Source: Ficedula albicollis
Lineage: Eukaryota > Chordata > Aves > Passeriformes > Muscicapidae
Assembly: GCF_000247815.1 (NCBI RefSeq)
Contig: NC_021671.1
Coordinates: 23,082,340-23,146,339 of the forward strand
Length of the DNA stretch: 64,000 nt
Direction of reading: 5' to 3'
Positions 51,400 through 64,000 of the stretch are shown here, piece after piece (position 1 is the first letter of the stretch; each line of letters opens with the position of its first letter). The position numbers were made by a program, and so were the translations under genes. The notes beneath the pieces were generated by a model. It searched no databases. It was not told the origin of the DNA and saw only the letters and a program-made list of their open reading frames with translations.

Positions 51400-54300
51400 C
51401 TATTTTATACTTTAAAAATAGTTAAAGTGAGGAGATTGTTTGTTTGTTTTCAGGTTTGTTTTTTTTTTTTCAGTTATCATGCTCTCGGTTCCTATGGTTG
51501 TTTTACTTCCTCACTTTTCTTCTGAAGCATGTGTACATGTGTGTTCACATGTGCACTCACCCACTCTCCCAACCTACCCTTCCCTATGGCAGTCTTTATT
51601 ATATATTTGTGAAAGAAAAATGAGATGTTGTATGACTTGCAAGTAATTTAACTTTTAAGTGTTCCAGACATTGCCCTTGTTACTGCAGTGCATGTTTATT
51701 TATGGATGTATTTGTCTTACGGAGATGAAAAAGTCATTGAAATTCCACACAAAAAGTAACCTGGTCAAGGTTTGCTTTCACTGAAGGTATCTTAATGATT
51801 GGAAGAGGAAAGAAGGATTATAATTAGTTCTTAGTCTTTGGGGTACTCTACTTGGGGGGTGGAGAGGTAGGAACACTTTTTTTTCCTTGCATTTGTCTTG
51901 ATAATGTATCAAGTAGCTGCTAAGGGACTTGATGAAATGTGATGCAGAATAATAAATTATGCTCTGCAGCCTTCTTTGCTTCTACGTGAGGTGAGTGTGT
52001 AAGCACAAAGAGACTGGTGCACCTCCAAAGTCAAAAAGCATTATATTCAGATTAGCAGGTCACTGGAGATGCGTTGCTAATTGTTTTAGGGAACTCATTA
52101 TGGGTATTATCACATATTAATTATGCATGGTAAGTAGGAAAAAAGGGGAAAATCCATGTTTTATGATAACTTGCTCACTGAGTTATCTTTTCTTTCTTTC
52201 AAGACCTTGAGCGTTTTCTTAGAGATGCCAAACAGCAGTCATTCAATAATTAGACTTTAATTAACAAGAATTTTCACAAAAAATGTTTTTAATGTATTTT
52301 GAGTTATAGCAAGCATGAATAAATCCTCTTTTAATAAAATCTAGTGCACTGATTGTCTGTATCTGGAGTTACCTTTGTAATGACCCAGAGCTTGCTGTAA
52401 CAATGGTTTCAATAGTTTCAGGACAAAGAATGAAGAAATTGCATTGCTGGCAATATTTTTTGGTTGCTTCTTTGTAAATTACTGTCATGGGGAAACCTCT
52501 GGAAACCTTTGAAAGACTACAGTCAGCTATGTGTTGTTTTAGTGCACTAAGACACTAAATTATGAGTTTATTTTTTGCTCTTAGTTTGTTTAAATTACTT
52601 GTTCTTTGTGGAGATGTGGTTGTAGGCTATTTTCAGAGAGCTGGTATTACATGGTAGGGTTCTTATTCTATTGTGTGATAAAGAATTTGTAAGAGTCTGC
52701 CTTTTTGGCATGATTGCAGAAAACCTACATAGAGAACCATCAATTAACACTGGTAAATTATTTATAGTTTAAACAGAGTAGAGCTTTCTGCTCAGACTGA
52801 TTGCTGCATCACAAAATAAGTGCAGTAGAAGGTGATTACAAAGTGTACTCCATAAAGCAGTATTGGAGATGTTTTTTGTTATTATTGTGACAGGTGTTAT
52901 AAAGATAGAAGACCTTGTAGTGTACAAAAGAACTGAAGACATGAAGACTTGTCTGCTAAAAAAAGGGTGCTTAACATTTCCATTTCAGCATCTTTTTATC
53001 TTAGAATAATAGCATAATTCAAAGCCAAGAAGGAAATGGTTCAAGTTAAACTTAAGTAAGACTGAAGTGATTCTGATTTAAAGTAGAATACAATTCCAAG
53101 CAGTGGTAGAAATGCTGCCCTCCTATTCCATTAAAAAAATAATAAAAAATCATTATACTAAATATAGGAATTGCTGTTCATGCTCAGTGTCCAGATTATT
53201 TGGTACCATCTCTGATGACAGCTAATAATCACAGTTCAATAATCATCTTTTAGCTAGAAGGAGTTATTTATCTACTTAAATTCGGTTGCTCCCATATCAA
53301 GTAATTTTTAACAAAAACAAATGAAAAAATAGGCTATAGTAATCCTTACACAGGATCTGTGTTTTTTCTTTATACTGATATGTGCCTGGTACGATGAATT
53401 CTGTATATGATGCATATGTTCCAGTGTCAGCTTTTTGTATGTTATGAGTGAGAAAGATAAGAAGTAATTGATCTGCCACTCAGTATTGTAAATGCTGCTT
53501 GTCAAATCCCTTTTTACTTTTTGCTCCATAAATTAAGCTCTTTAGAGTCTGTTCAAAAGCTCACCATCTGAATGGATTGTGTTTGGGATTTTTTGTTGGG
53601 GTGGGGGCAGTGATATCCTTTTTTGTTTGAGGTTTTTTCTCTTCAGAAGCATTCTGATTGCATTTCTTCAGACTCTTTCTATCAAAAGCATTTTAACATA
53701 GAGTAATGTCTGTGGGATATAGTACACAGAGCATTCCAGATGAGACCACTTTATATATCTGTGAATATAAAGAGTATCACCCAAGCTCTTAAGTTTTCAC
53801 TGAGCTGGTCTCCCAAATTCTGAGTTTTCACAGAGCTGTTTACAGTGATGTCCAGTAACCAAATGTTAGAAAAGTATGCGTCATTTATTGTCCTGCAGCT
53901 AATGTGTATTGCCACATTTCTTGACCATTTCATTTGACACTTGACTTCCCAGTAGACTACTTTTTCACTCCAATGTTCTTACAGATGTTATCCCAGATGA
54001 CCTACAAAACTTTGTGTTATCAGTAGATTTTACCAAGTATAGAGATAAGGATTACTAGTCAATACTACCCTGCAACTGTTTTCTAAGATAGTGGCATGGA
54101 ATGGAACTGGCTTTTGATGTAGCTCCTTCACTTCATAGGTTAGTTGCTTCAAAGTCTCAAGGTTTTGCTGACTAGCAAAGACTAGTTGATGAGATTTCAT
54201 CCATTGCTGAAAATATCTTCTGGTACAGAACATGTTTTCCTCCATTAAGAAATTGTTTTCTTTCTCCTGAACAGACACCTGGTCACAGTGATCTATTCAG

Positions 54301-56799
54301 TTTGTCTCCAGAGCATGTTATGCATGTTATTGCATCCTGTAGCTCAGACTGGAGACATTAGAGATTGCCTTTTGTCCTGAACTTCAGAACTATTACAGAC
54401 TCAAAATATTACTGATTCAATAAATTACCGTGGGCAAAAAGCGTAATAGTATTATCTTACTGCTTTTCGTTTTCAGCAATGCAGTTATCCCAAGCAAATT
54501 AAAACAGAACCTTTCATTATAGAAGGAATGATCATGTGTCTGAGGTAGAATATATTTGCAATCTTTAGGTTAGCTACAATATATCATTTGAAGATTGGTA
54601 TCAGTTGTGAGTTTTTAAATTTCCAGGCCAAAAATTTTCATTGAGAAGATGTTTTTTTAAATTTAAGTAAAAAATGTTTGCAGTTTTTTAAAGATGTTCC
54701 TCAGAAGATAATATTTTTGCGGTTATAGTAATAACTAGTACAATGGTCATGTGGTAATTCCATGAAGAGTTATATTGTGGAGTAGGTGTTTGAAGTTTGG
54801 AAAAGTGGAATTCCTGTGGTCAGGTGTTCTAGAAGTCCAGAATAATGCTATGACTCTACCATACTATGACCAATACTGAATCTGGGAATGCTTCCCTGTT
54901 TTCCTGGTGTTTGTGTGCTGCTCAGTGTTGTCATCATATTTACATTTAAGTACACATTAAACCATGAGGGGATAAAAAGCCTCATATTTATGTATGCTGG
55001 ATCACAGGCATGGAGCCTGCTCTGGACAATTGTTGGAGCACTGTGAAATAAATGTAAACATCTAATACTGTAAGTACAGATGTAGTTTGTAGAAACTAAG
55101 CACTATACACACACACTGATTGGCATTTATTTAATGAACATTGCAGCCTTTTTAATGAACAAGATTCCAATTTCTTATTTTAGATGGCAAGCAAGTATTG
55201 TCCCTCAGTTCTCCTCACAATCAGAGTTAACAGAGGTCATTCCTGATAGAAATAAGAAATAAATTAGACAGCTCTGCTTTCAGCTGCGTTCCCTGCTGCC
55301 CTGGTCCAACAAGGAGCAAAAGCAGTTTAAGCGAGACAAATTTTAGTTAATAGAGCAGCAATAAGAAAGGGAGGAACAAGAACTTGTACCAATGATTCCT
55401 GAAAGAGTGTGTTTTTAAATATACTGCTGGAGAAGGATGAAGAATGTAGACACGAAGATAGTACAAGGCACAGAGGTCAGCGTGATATAAGACATACAGC
55501 TGAAAGTGGGAGAAAAAGATAAAGAATGCAATTAAGTGAAAGGATAGAAGATGTCTAGGGAGTAGAAAGAAATAAAAGCAATACATAAATAATTGTGGGT
55601 AAGATAATATAGGGCCTTAGAGGTGAAAATGTAAACTTGAATTTGTAACTGCACTAAGTAATCTATATACCTTCATTATAAATAATAAAGAGTTAATAGT
55701 GTGTGGTAGCCCATTTGTCCTTACGGCTTTCTCAAGCATTTTTTAGGGAGTGTAGATGAAGAGCGAGGAAGTAGTCTATAAGTTAATGATGTATATACTG
55801 AAATAGTAAAAGCATTTACTTTTTTGAGGCTAAGCATTCCATCTCAAGAGGATTGGTAGATGATGTGACAGGCCCAACACTGCAGCAAAAACTCTTCAAA
55901 CATTTAGAATGCTACATGTCTAAATTTAAAGTCTCATGAAGATAGTGGAAAGAAGAGTCAGCTGCAAATGTGCACTTTGGCATGTCTCTCAAAGTAAAGA
56001 AGTTTTCTTTAGAAACACTCATGTCAGAGTTTCATCTTCTATTCTAGTATTGCGTTAACTAGTAATTTTAAAGTGTTTGGACAATTTATTTCTGTCCCTT
56101 TCTCCTGTCAATTTATTTTTTTTTCCTTATCATCTTAGCAATCAGTTGAAGAGCAAGTATGCTTGAAAGATGATTGTTGACTTTGAGTAGGCTGGTGGAA
56201 AACTGTTTTATTGATATCTTCATATTTACAGCTCCTCTTTACAGCTGATATTACTAAGTGACAGCCTTAATTTTCTTGAAGATGATTAATATTTAGTGCA
56301 GTAACTTTGTTGTTTCTCTGATTTTGTTTAAATAAAACAGTGCTAATAAATGGTGAATAAAATGTTCCATAAGTCGAATACTTAGAAAAGGCCTTTAGTG
56401 TAGTTTTTCTCAGAAATTTTGAAATGTGTCTATTATTTGCTAGAACAATTCAGTCTCACCAGCTTTCACACCATTTTTAAAAATCTGTCAATCGAGTCCT
56501 TAGCTTTTCTGTCTGAGTTGAGTATGTGATCTGGCTTTGTGTAAAGTGATTACTAGTAAGAGCTTCAGGCTCAATGTCAGTCCAAGGATGAAGAAATCCA
56601 TCACAGAATGCTGTATTTTAATAAAAGGATTTCAGTTACTCGGCAGTATAAAGACATAATAATGCTTGTGACATGCTGTGGTGTATTGCTTTAGGATCAA
56701 ACTGAACATTGGAATAATAGCAGCATTGAGAAGAAAGGAAAAATAGGATGTCTGATTTGAGCATTGCTTTTTCTTCTATTGATTTCTATATTTAGCATA

Positions 56800-57750
56800 G
56801 TGTATGGCGTGTCAGGCCCTGGTTATAAAGACCTGTAAAAGAAAGTACTTGGATTCCTGGTCTTGCATATTAGGAATCAAGCAGCATGTCATGCATAGAC
56901 TTGCATAGAATTGGGTGGATCCTAAGGAAGATCTGCTACCAGATGCAGATGTCTGGGTTTGTGTTAAAAGCTTGTTTGCAGACCCACAAAAGAGCTGAGA
57001 GGTGACATCAGGTGGGGGATCCCAAATCATACCTTCCCAACAGTTCTGACACCTGTCAGAGAACTCATCATTCCTTGAGGTGCCCATCTCCATATGGTCA
57101 GGGCAGCACAGAGTCCCAAAGGTAGACAGAAGCTCAGGTTAAGGACTCAAAGGGAGGGACAGCCTGTTTGGGCTGTCCCAGAAGTGCTATCAAGGCAAAT
57201 CAGTGCTGGATTAATCCTTTTGGACTGAGGGGAGATGCTGCCTAGGGTGTGGCACTCAGTATGGCATGCAGAGGAGGAGAAGTTGGGGTTTGGTCAGGAT
57301 TTATTACAGGGAAATAGAGGGATAAGATAATAAAAAACATTAGATGTGTAAATAGGCCAGACATTTGTCTGGCCATGCACAGCTCCTTGCAGTGTCTGTT
57401 GTGTTAGCAAATTCCACTTCTAACTCTTCTTGGCTGAAGGGCCTCTGGTCTGTGGTCTCTGTGTGTGTGGCCAGAAACCAGACCCAGGCAGAGGCCCATT
57501 GTTCATGGTGCCAGCAGCTGGAGCAAGCATGGAACTGGGTGCTAGCAACTGGGCAAAATGAGGTGCCAGCCCACAGCCTGGGACTGCAGGTCACAAGCGC
57601 CTAGCCCAGACATCTGCAGAGCCAGTGGCCAGGCTGAGTGCAAGCCTGTGAGCACTAGAGAATAAGGCAGCTGAGTGACCCTGTGGGTCCTTGGGAGTGC
57701 TGAGTATAACTGCACTGATCTGTGTTTCTAGCCTTATGTATATGTAGAGA
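56800..57750. other. GC-shifted, unclassified stretch with a short perfect hairpin
   Basis: Base composition is richer in G and C than the surrounding intron, and no long exon-like frame stands out. At 57355-57374, ggccagacatttgtctggcc forms a 9-bp stem with a 2-base loop. It may be a decayed repeat or a conserved non-coding element. I see no LINE or LTR hallmark that I trust. Confidence 0.4.
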
Positions 57751-57751
57751 T

Positions 57752-58177
<426 letters not shown>

Positions 58178-59249
58178 TTGTGTGTTTTTGCTGGTGCCTG
58201 CTGGCAGATATGTGCTCAGCCTTGCTACTCTTCGTGCTGGGGGCAAGGAGTTGTGGCTTCCTCCCCTTTGTCAGGCTATTAGATGAGGCTCTATCCCTAA
58301 ACAGCCGTAAACCATTCCCTAGCATCATGCATCTCTCTATAAAGGGAGACTGGATAACCTGGTGGTGTTCCAGATAGGTATCATGCTCCTGTTTCAGTCT
58401 CCTGATAAACTGCCTCCTTTCTAAACATCTCTCAGAGCCATTTGAGCTGAGCTGCATAGCAGAAAGTATGCAAAGTAAATGTGGAGCTGTACCCCTGTTC
58501 TGTTTCCCCTTCCCCTCTCCATACTGCCCAGAGGTGGAGGATGTTTTCTTAGTTGGGGAAGTCACCATAAAAGTCTATTTAAATTTCTAACTCGATACTT
58601 TTTTATATATTTGTGCAAGTAAGTTTGTAAATACTTCTTTTTCACTTAGAATTTCTCTTACTACCCTGCCTTCCTTCTTGCTTCAAGAGGAAGAAAAGGA
58701 AAAGATTGTTTAAGCAGAATCTGGATTTTCTGTTTACAGAGCAATAAATGTTCTGAAATGAACTGCAGTTGTATATGTTGTAAAATTGCTTTTGTTTGAC
58801 AGGTTAATAAATCTTAGTCAAAGGTCTGAATGACTAGAGATATTAAAAGCTTGTGTTGCCTGACAAAACCAAATAAGCCAACCATGTTTTTGCACTTCTT
58901 TATAAGTACGGCAAAGGGCTCAGAATTTTTTCAATTGACCGTGGCTCTCATTTTATATGCAAAGCTTTTGTCTATGGGTCTTCCATGCAGTTTGTATGGC
59001 TTTTCGGGGTGGGTTTTGTTTGTTTGTGTGGACAGCATAAACCAAAGTCACCTTAATTGGCAAATGTTTAAAATGCTGTACTTCTTCAACAAGTACCCAT
59101 GTTCATGGTGTAGACACCTTCCAGTAACTTTTGCAGCTATGCATAAACCTGGGAATTTTAGAGACTTGAAATCAGTGTTTTCAAACCTCTACCAATGTTG
59201 ATCTTGTGGAGTTACTGATGTGTCACTTTCCTTCATAGACATACGAGAC

Positions 59250-60040
59250 AAGTCTACCCTATATTCTCCCTGCAGTAAGGATCCTTCCAGCAGCTGGATT
59301 TAGGTACTCAGTTGTCATGGGATCCCAGTCCTGTGCTTCCATCATTCCAGAGTCTCTCCTGTGCACAGGTATCTTGGAGAGCCCCAGATGCAACAGTCTA
59401 CAGCAGCTGTCCAAGGCTGCCCTGTGCCTACCCTGTTCCTCCAACAGCCAGGACTGACTGTGCTCTTGCCCATAGGGTCATGCCTGGCTTCCAGGACGCT
59501 TCACCTACTTGCCAGCTACTCCAGCATGCTCTTTGCTAGCCCTCACACCCTCACTTGCCCGCCCTCTGGGCACCCACTGCACTGCTGCTCTGTGGGCACG
59601 TGGGACTCCTGGTCCCATGGCAGGATTGACAATGAACCTTCCATGCACATGTGTGTGCACAATTGAAGCCCTTTTCTAATGAAAACCGTTAGAAATGGAG
59701 TTTGATTGGAGGAGACAGGACAGACTAGACACACTGTAGCAGGAATGGCCAAGAGCAGATGGCTCCTACTGATACCCTACCAGCCCCTGCTGTCTCACAT
59801 TGCCACAGGGTGCCCTGACCCATGGAGCTTCTCCTGCTGGCATGTCAGTGTGGGTCTGGCCTGATGGCACCCAGGGTGGCTGACCCAGGCCTCACAGGAC
59901 TGCTGGAGCTCATCCTGTCCCATCAGGCAGCACAGGAATGAGCTTCTGGTGGGCTGATGGGGTGTGTGACTGCTGGGGTGTGTCTGGGAGCAGCTGGCCC
60001 AGGGTGGCCCCTATCTGCCCTCTTTGTTTCTGCCGTTCTT
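59250..60040. other. GC-rich unclassified stretch in intron 3
   Basis: This segment is clearly richer in C and G than its flanks (strings such as ccctgtgcctaccctgttcc and tggcccagggtggcccc) but poor in CpG, so it is not a CpG island. Open frames on both strands are short and have no recognised domain. An old, unnamed repeat or simple compositional variation are the alternatives. Confidence 0.45.
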
Positions 60041-61542
60041 CTTCCCTTGCACAGTTCTGTCATATAAACTAATGTGTACGTAGTTCTGCATATGAAGATG
60101 TACAGATCCCTCTCTGTAGAAAACTTGGCTATTTTAAATGCTTTTGTTCCACACATGCTCTTTGAAATTAATAGTAATATGAGGTTTCATAACCACAGAG
60201 TATTTGGAAGGAAAGATTCTTATTAATTAAGGTCAGCCTACCTGAGCTGTGTTCGTTTTCTTCAAGGAAGGTAGTCAGGAGGGCAACCAAAGCAGAGAGA
60301 AAAACTTTTTTAGTTTATAAGGGAAGTAGAAAAACGTGAAGAGAACCTTGGCTGGATGCCTGTGGCACTACCACTGCAAAGCACAAGAACATCTGGTTGA
60401 GAAAAACATTTTGAGTGTCCGGAGCGGCATCTCTATTCATCAAGGTGTAAGATACTGGATATCTATGTGAACTAGCTCCAAACGACACTTGTCACTTGAT
60501 TTTGTAACATTTTCTTCATGTTACTTTTGGTAACAAAGTTAAAATGTGACTTAGTTGAGCATAGAATAACAGTATTTCTAGACTGAGTAGTTGTTTCTTT
60601 CCAGTTTTAATCCATCATTTTGATATCCAGTAGAACTACCTGTTAAATTCCTACTTTTGTTGTCAATGAGGAGACTGTTCTCTATGGCTTTGAAGGCATT
60701 GAAGTGTTTTTTTTCTGCAGATGCAGGGTGAATGGAGAAAAAAGAATTTTTAGTGTCTTTTCTCACACTATTTTGCTTACTGAGACTAGAATTTACTAAC
60801 CTTTGAAGACTATGAAACAGATGTTTGTAGCCACACGTTCAAGATCTGCAGACCCAGAACATAAATCCCAGAGTCAGTCTTTGTGTGTGGATGAGATTTT
60901 CAGTCCTCAGTCTTTAGACATATTTGCTATTTTATTTATCTATTTTCTCCATTCAATGATGAATTTTACCTATTGCTCACTAGAAGCAGCTGGAATCAAT
61001 TAGCAAAGATTTGAAATATAATAGAAATGTCATTTATATGACCACTACAACTTCTTAAAAATAAAAAAAAAAAATTAAAAATTAAAAATAAAAAAATCAC
61101 CCGAGCCATTTCCTGTGTGCTGGACCACAAAGTTTGTTCATCTGACAGGCAGCCTATCCTCTTTTATTTTTTGTAGTCACAGCATATTTTACCAGGTAGC
61201 CAGAACATATAATTCAGAGGACTGTGTGGCAGTGATATTTTTTCACCTTGACACACCTGCTCAGTCTGGCTTCCCTAGGGAGTCTTTATATAATGTCTGG
61301 GTGCTGAAGCTTCCAAGTTATCAGTAAAATGCTGCTTGTAGCACTCAGTTGCTTGTCAGTTTATCCAGATTCTTGGCAATATCTTGGCATCTACTTCTGA
61401 ACTGATTGTGTTACTGTATAGGAGGTACTTTCTTTCAGGTCATGTGTTGTGATGGTTAGAGCAATGTAAAATCATTCTTTCCAGTATGCCATGGTAGTCT
61501 AACTAATACATAAACACAAATAATTTGTTTTTAAGTAGAATA

Positions 61543-61544
<2 letters not shown>

Positions 61545-61621
<77 letters not shown>
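61545..61621. repeat. Poly-C run, 77 bases
   Basis: Pure C between agaataaa and agtgtgtgt. It is the shortest of the five runs. Confidence 0.95.
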
Positions 61622-61989
61622 AGTGTGTGTTATAAGCACATTAACTCTCATTCAGGTGCTTCTCTGTAATTTGATTGCAGGCATTTGCAGAGAAGGCAAT
61701 TTGTCTTTGACTTAACTGTGAAGAAATGTGTTTATATATCAGTATTGGGGTGACTGAGACACTTCCTAATGGAGTGTTTTATATTCTCATCATAGGTTTT
61801 CTAATGGCCACTTAGCAGTAAGTTTTGTCTGTATTTTTTGCACATTTGTCATTCAGACCTCTAAATTTAGAAGTTCCATTACAGTGTCTTCTGTCTCTGC
61901 ACCAGTGAATCTAGCTGCACATTTTTGAACAGGAAAGAAAACTCAACTGATTTCCTGCGGTCAGAAAAAAAAGGTAATTACAATGTCTG

Positions 61990-62376
61990 GTGGACAGAGT
62001 TGACCATGAGCCAGCAATGTGCCAAGAAAGGCAAAGTGAGCTTGGAGAAGAGAAGGTTGAAAGAAACATTAATGTAAGTAAATACCTGAAGAGAGAATGC
62101 AAAGAGCCAGGCACTTTTTAGTGGTGCCCAATGACAGAACCAGAGGCAATGGACACAAACTGAAAGACAGGAGGTTCCCTCTGAGCATCAGGCAACACTT
62201 TTTCACCGTGAGGGTGACTGAGCGCTGTTGCAGGTTACCCAGAGAGGTGAAGGAGTCTCTCTCCTTGGAGGTACTCAAAGACAGTGTGGATGTTGTCCTG
62301 GGCTGTAGGTGTTCCTGCCTGAGCAGGAGGTTTGCCCAGGTGACCTTCAGAGGTTCCTTCCAATCTCAGTCACAGA
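61990..62376 (+). mobile_element. CR1 LINE 3'-end copy
   Basis: Sense CR1 strings appear in order: gttgaccatgagccagcaat, gcttggagaagagaaggttg, aaatacctgaagagagaatg, gcaatggacacaaactgaaa and gaggttccttccaatctcag. A short internal deletion follows the first string. No reverse transcriptase remains. Its 3' terminus faces the 3' terminus of the next element. Confidence 0.88.
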
Positions 62377-62505
62377 ATCACAGAATATTCTGAGTTGGAA
62401 GGCATCCACAAGGATCATGAGTCCACCTCTTAAGTGAATAGCTCATGCAGGGCTTGAACCCACAATCTTGGCATTATTAACACCATACTGTAACCAGCTA
62501 TCTGG
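62370..62505 (-). mobile_element. tRNA-Ile-derived SINE with a CR1-like tail (TguSINE1-like)
   Basis: Read on the minus strand, the element begins tagctggttacagtatgg, resembling the A-box region of tRNA-Ile. It passes a gttaataatgcc anticodon-arm region and has a clear B box, GGTTCAAGCC (+ strand ggcttgaacc at 62451-62460). It ends with a CR1-like tail containing ttccaactcagaatattctg and attctgtgattctgtg. A tRNA-Ile head joined to a CR1 3' end is the known design of the songbird SINE TguSINE1. It is a dispersed element, not a functional tRNA gene, because the acceptor stem is degraded. Confidence 0.75.
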
Positions 62506-63312
62506 GAATCATGTGATTCTGAGTCCATACAATACTTGTATACCATTTGCATATTTTCTATGTATATATGTATATTATGTGGGATCCGTTACATAGCAAT
62601 AAGTTGCTAATAATTGCATAGCAAAATAATGTGGCAGCGAGCTTTAGAGTAACAATTCAAACAGTCTCAGAGATGTGGACACAGTTTAAATGGGAAATTA
62701 GCCCTCATCCCTTTTCTAATGACTCACTCAAACTGTTGAAAGTCAGCAAATGCAGAATACTTCAGGTCAGCAGATTCACTAAGTGATTCTTACTTTTAAT
62801 ATAAAATCCTTACTGTGTTGGATGAACAAGTCTTTTTCACCCAAGCATATGGCCCAATGAAGTGTTTTGAGGACTTTGCCCATGAGAGGTTGTTTTACAA
62901 GCGAATACATGATAGTTTTCCTTTTGAGTTTGTCTGCCATCTGTCAGCTTTATACCCTATTGAATCTGAACATTATTTGTGCTTGAAATACACAGAATGG
63001 GAGGGGGTTTTAGGTAAAAATTATATTTAGGAAAGCTAATGAGAACCCAGATACTGTTAGACTTGTTTCTTTGAAGAACTGAATACCCAAAAGAGGTTGT
63101 GGCAGAAGTTGTGTGACAAGCATAATGACTAGTTGCTGATACCATGGCTGGTATTCCCAAAGTAATGTTCACATTAAGCCAGTGTCATGGCTCTGTTAGT
63201 TAATGATCTAATATACTCTTAAACTGAATAAGCCTCATGCCACAGAAGGAGGGAGATTATCTGTATGGAGACCATATATACCATGTATTTTTCCACATGC
63301 ATACATGCACAG

Positions 63313-63436
63313 AGTTAAATGAACATGCTTTTCTATTTTTGTTCGTTGTTTACTCTTATGCATTCATTTATATGAGTTAAATGAACATGCTTTTCTATTT
63401 TTGTTCATTGTTTACTCTTACGCATTCATTTATATA
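63313..63436. repeat. Adjacent direct duplication, 62-bp unit
   Basis: Copies 63313-63374 and 63375-63436 both begin agttaaatgaacatgctttt and end cattcatttatat, with two or three substitutions. Confidence 0.95.
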
Positions 63437-63904
63437 CACACTTTATTCCTTTCATGGAAAATGACTATTACTCTTCCTGTAAGCTTGCCTGAGTCAAAAT
63501 AAGAACTCAGAGTCCTTGGTTGAAGTGACTGTTAGCATTCTCTTACCTGGTAGAGCTGGTCTAATAGAAAAATAGGCACAGCTTAATAACTGTGTGTCAT
63601 CAATGCATTTTTAAAAGTGTTACTATGCAGTATGTAAAACAGCTGGATCATATTAGGGGAATTTCAACAAAAGCATGTTGAAATATTTTGAGATTAAGGC
63701 TCAAATAACTTTCTACCTGTGAATTCATTTTAAAAGTATATTGCTTTTCTTATTTACAGAAATATTTGGGCTTGGAGTTTAGAGTAGAAAGAAATTTTCT
63801 AGAGGAGCAATCTGTTTTAATGGTTGATCCACATAAAACTGCTTGATATTCACTTGCTTTCTTTCTCTGCATTTTTCATAGCTTGAAATACCTAGGTATT
63901 GGCT

Positions 63905-64000
63905 TCCCTAAAAATAAACTATATTTATATTATATGTATAATATATAATTTTATATATTTATTTATTTTATATATATTATATTATATATTTATAATTTAT
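63905..64000. repeat. AT-rich low-complexity sequence at the window end
   Basis: Nearly all bases are A or T, with alternating tata and attt strings. No other signal is visible. Confidence 0.85.

Noticed and set aside
62440..62505. Possible tRNA-Ile gene on the minus strand
   Set aside because: The B box is good, but the acceptor stem and A box are degraded and it is fused to a CR1-like tail, so it is a SINE head.
62815..63030. 71-codon + strand frame as a candidate last PUDP exon
   Set aside because: The translated sequence has no HAD motif IV and does not resemble the PUDP C-terminus.

Overview
The window is vertebrate, almost certainly bird, nuclear DNA. It has AT-rich introns, spliced exons with GT/AG borders, CR1 LINE fragments ending in the ATTCTGTG-type 3' tail, ERV solo LTRs, and a short element whose head resembles tRNA-Ile and whose tail is CR1-like. 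That last element matches what is known of the TguSINE1 family of songbirds, so a passerine is the best guess (inference). The only protein-coding gene I can support is PUDP (HDHD1), pseudouridine-5'-phosphatase, a HAD-superfamily enzyme read on the + strand. Two internal exons are clear: exon 2 at 29695-29913 and exon 3 at 42386-42615. Both have good splice signals, compatible phases and strong similarity to vertebrate PUDP. The last exon, carrying HAD motif IV, was not found and probably lies beyond position 64000.

Layout: 1-3440 is AT-rich sequence with no recognisable gene. A CR1 fragment (3441-3625) abuts a CpG island (about 3660-4530). The island contains a well-placed ATG at 3823 that starts an Ala/Ser-rich N-terminus and then runs into a 155-base poly-C tract. 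The rest of exon 1, which should encode the catalytic DxD motif, appears to be missing there. Intron 1 (to 29694), intron 2 (29914-42385) and the visible part of intron 3 (42616 to the end) hold only repeats and non-coding sequence.

Two features dominate at the structural level. First, five poly-C runs of 77 to 688 bases, all C on the + strand, make up about 1.9 kb; these look more like assembly or gap-filling artefacts than biology. Second, about 20 adjacent direct duplications with units of 24-372 bp, most of them nearly identical, are spread from 1.2 kb to 63.4 kb. They are either a burst of young tandem duplications or false duplications from assembly. Other items are long GATA and GAATA microsatellites, five LTRs (one with a 5-bp target duplication, one inserted into a CR1), and a tail-to-tail CR1/SINE pair. 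I found no operon, CRISPR array, functional RNA gene or novel multi-gene system. Most open frames in the window are by-products of homopolymers, microsatellites or repeats.
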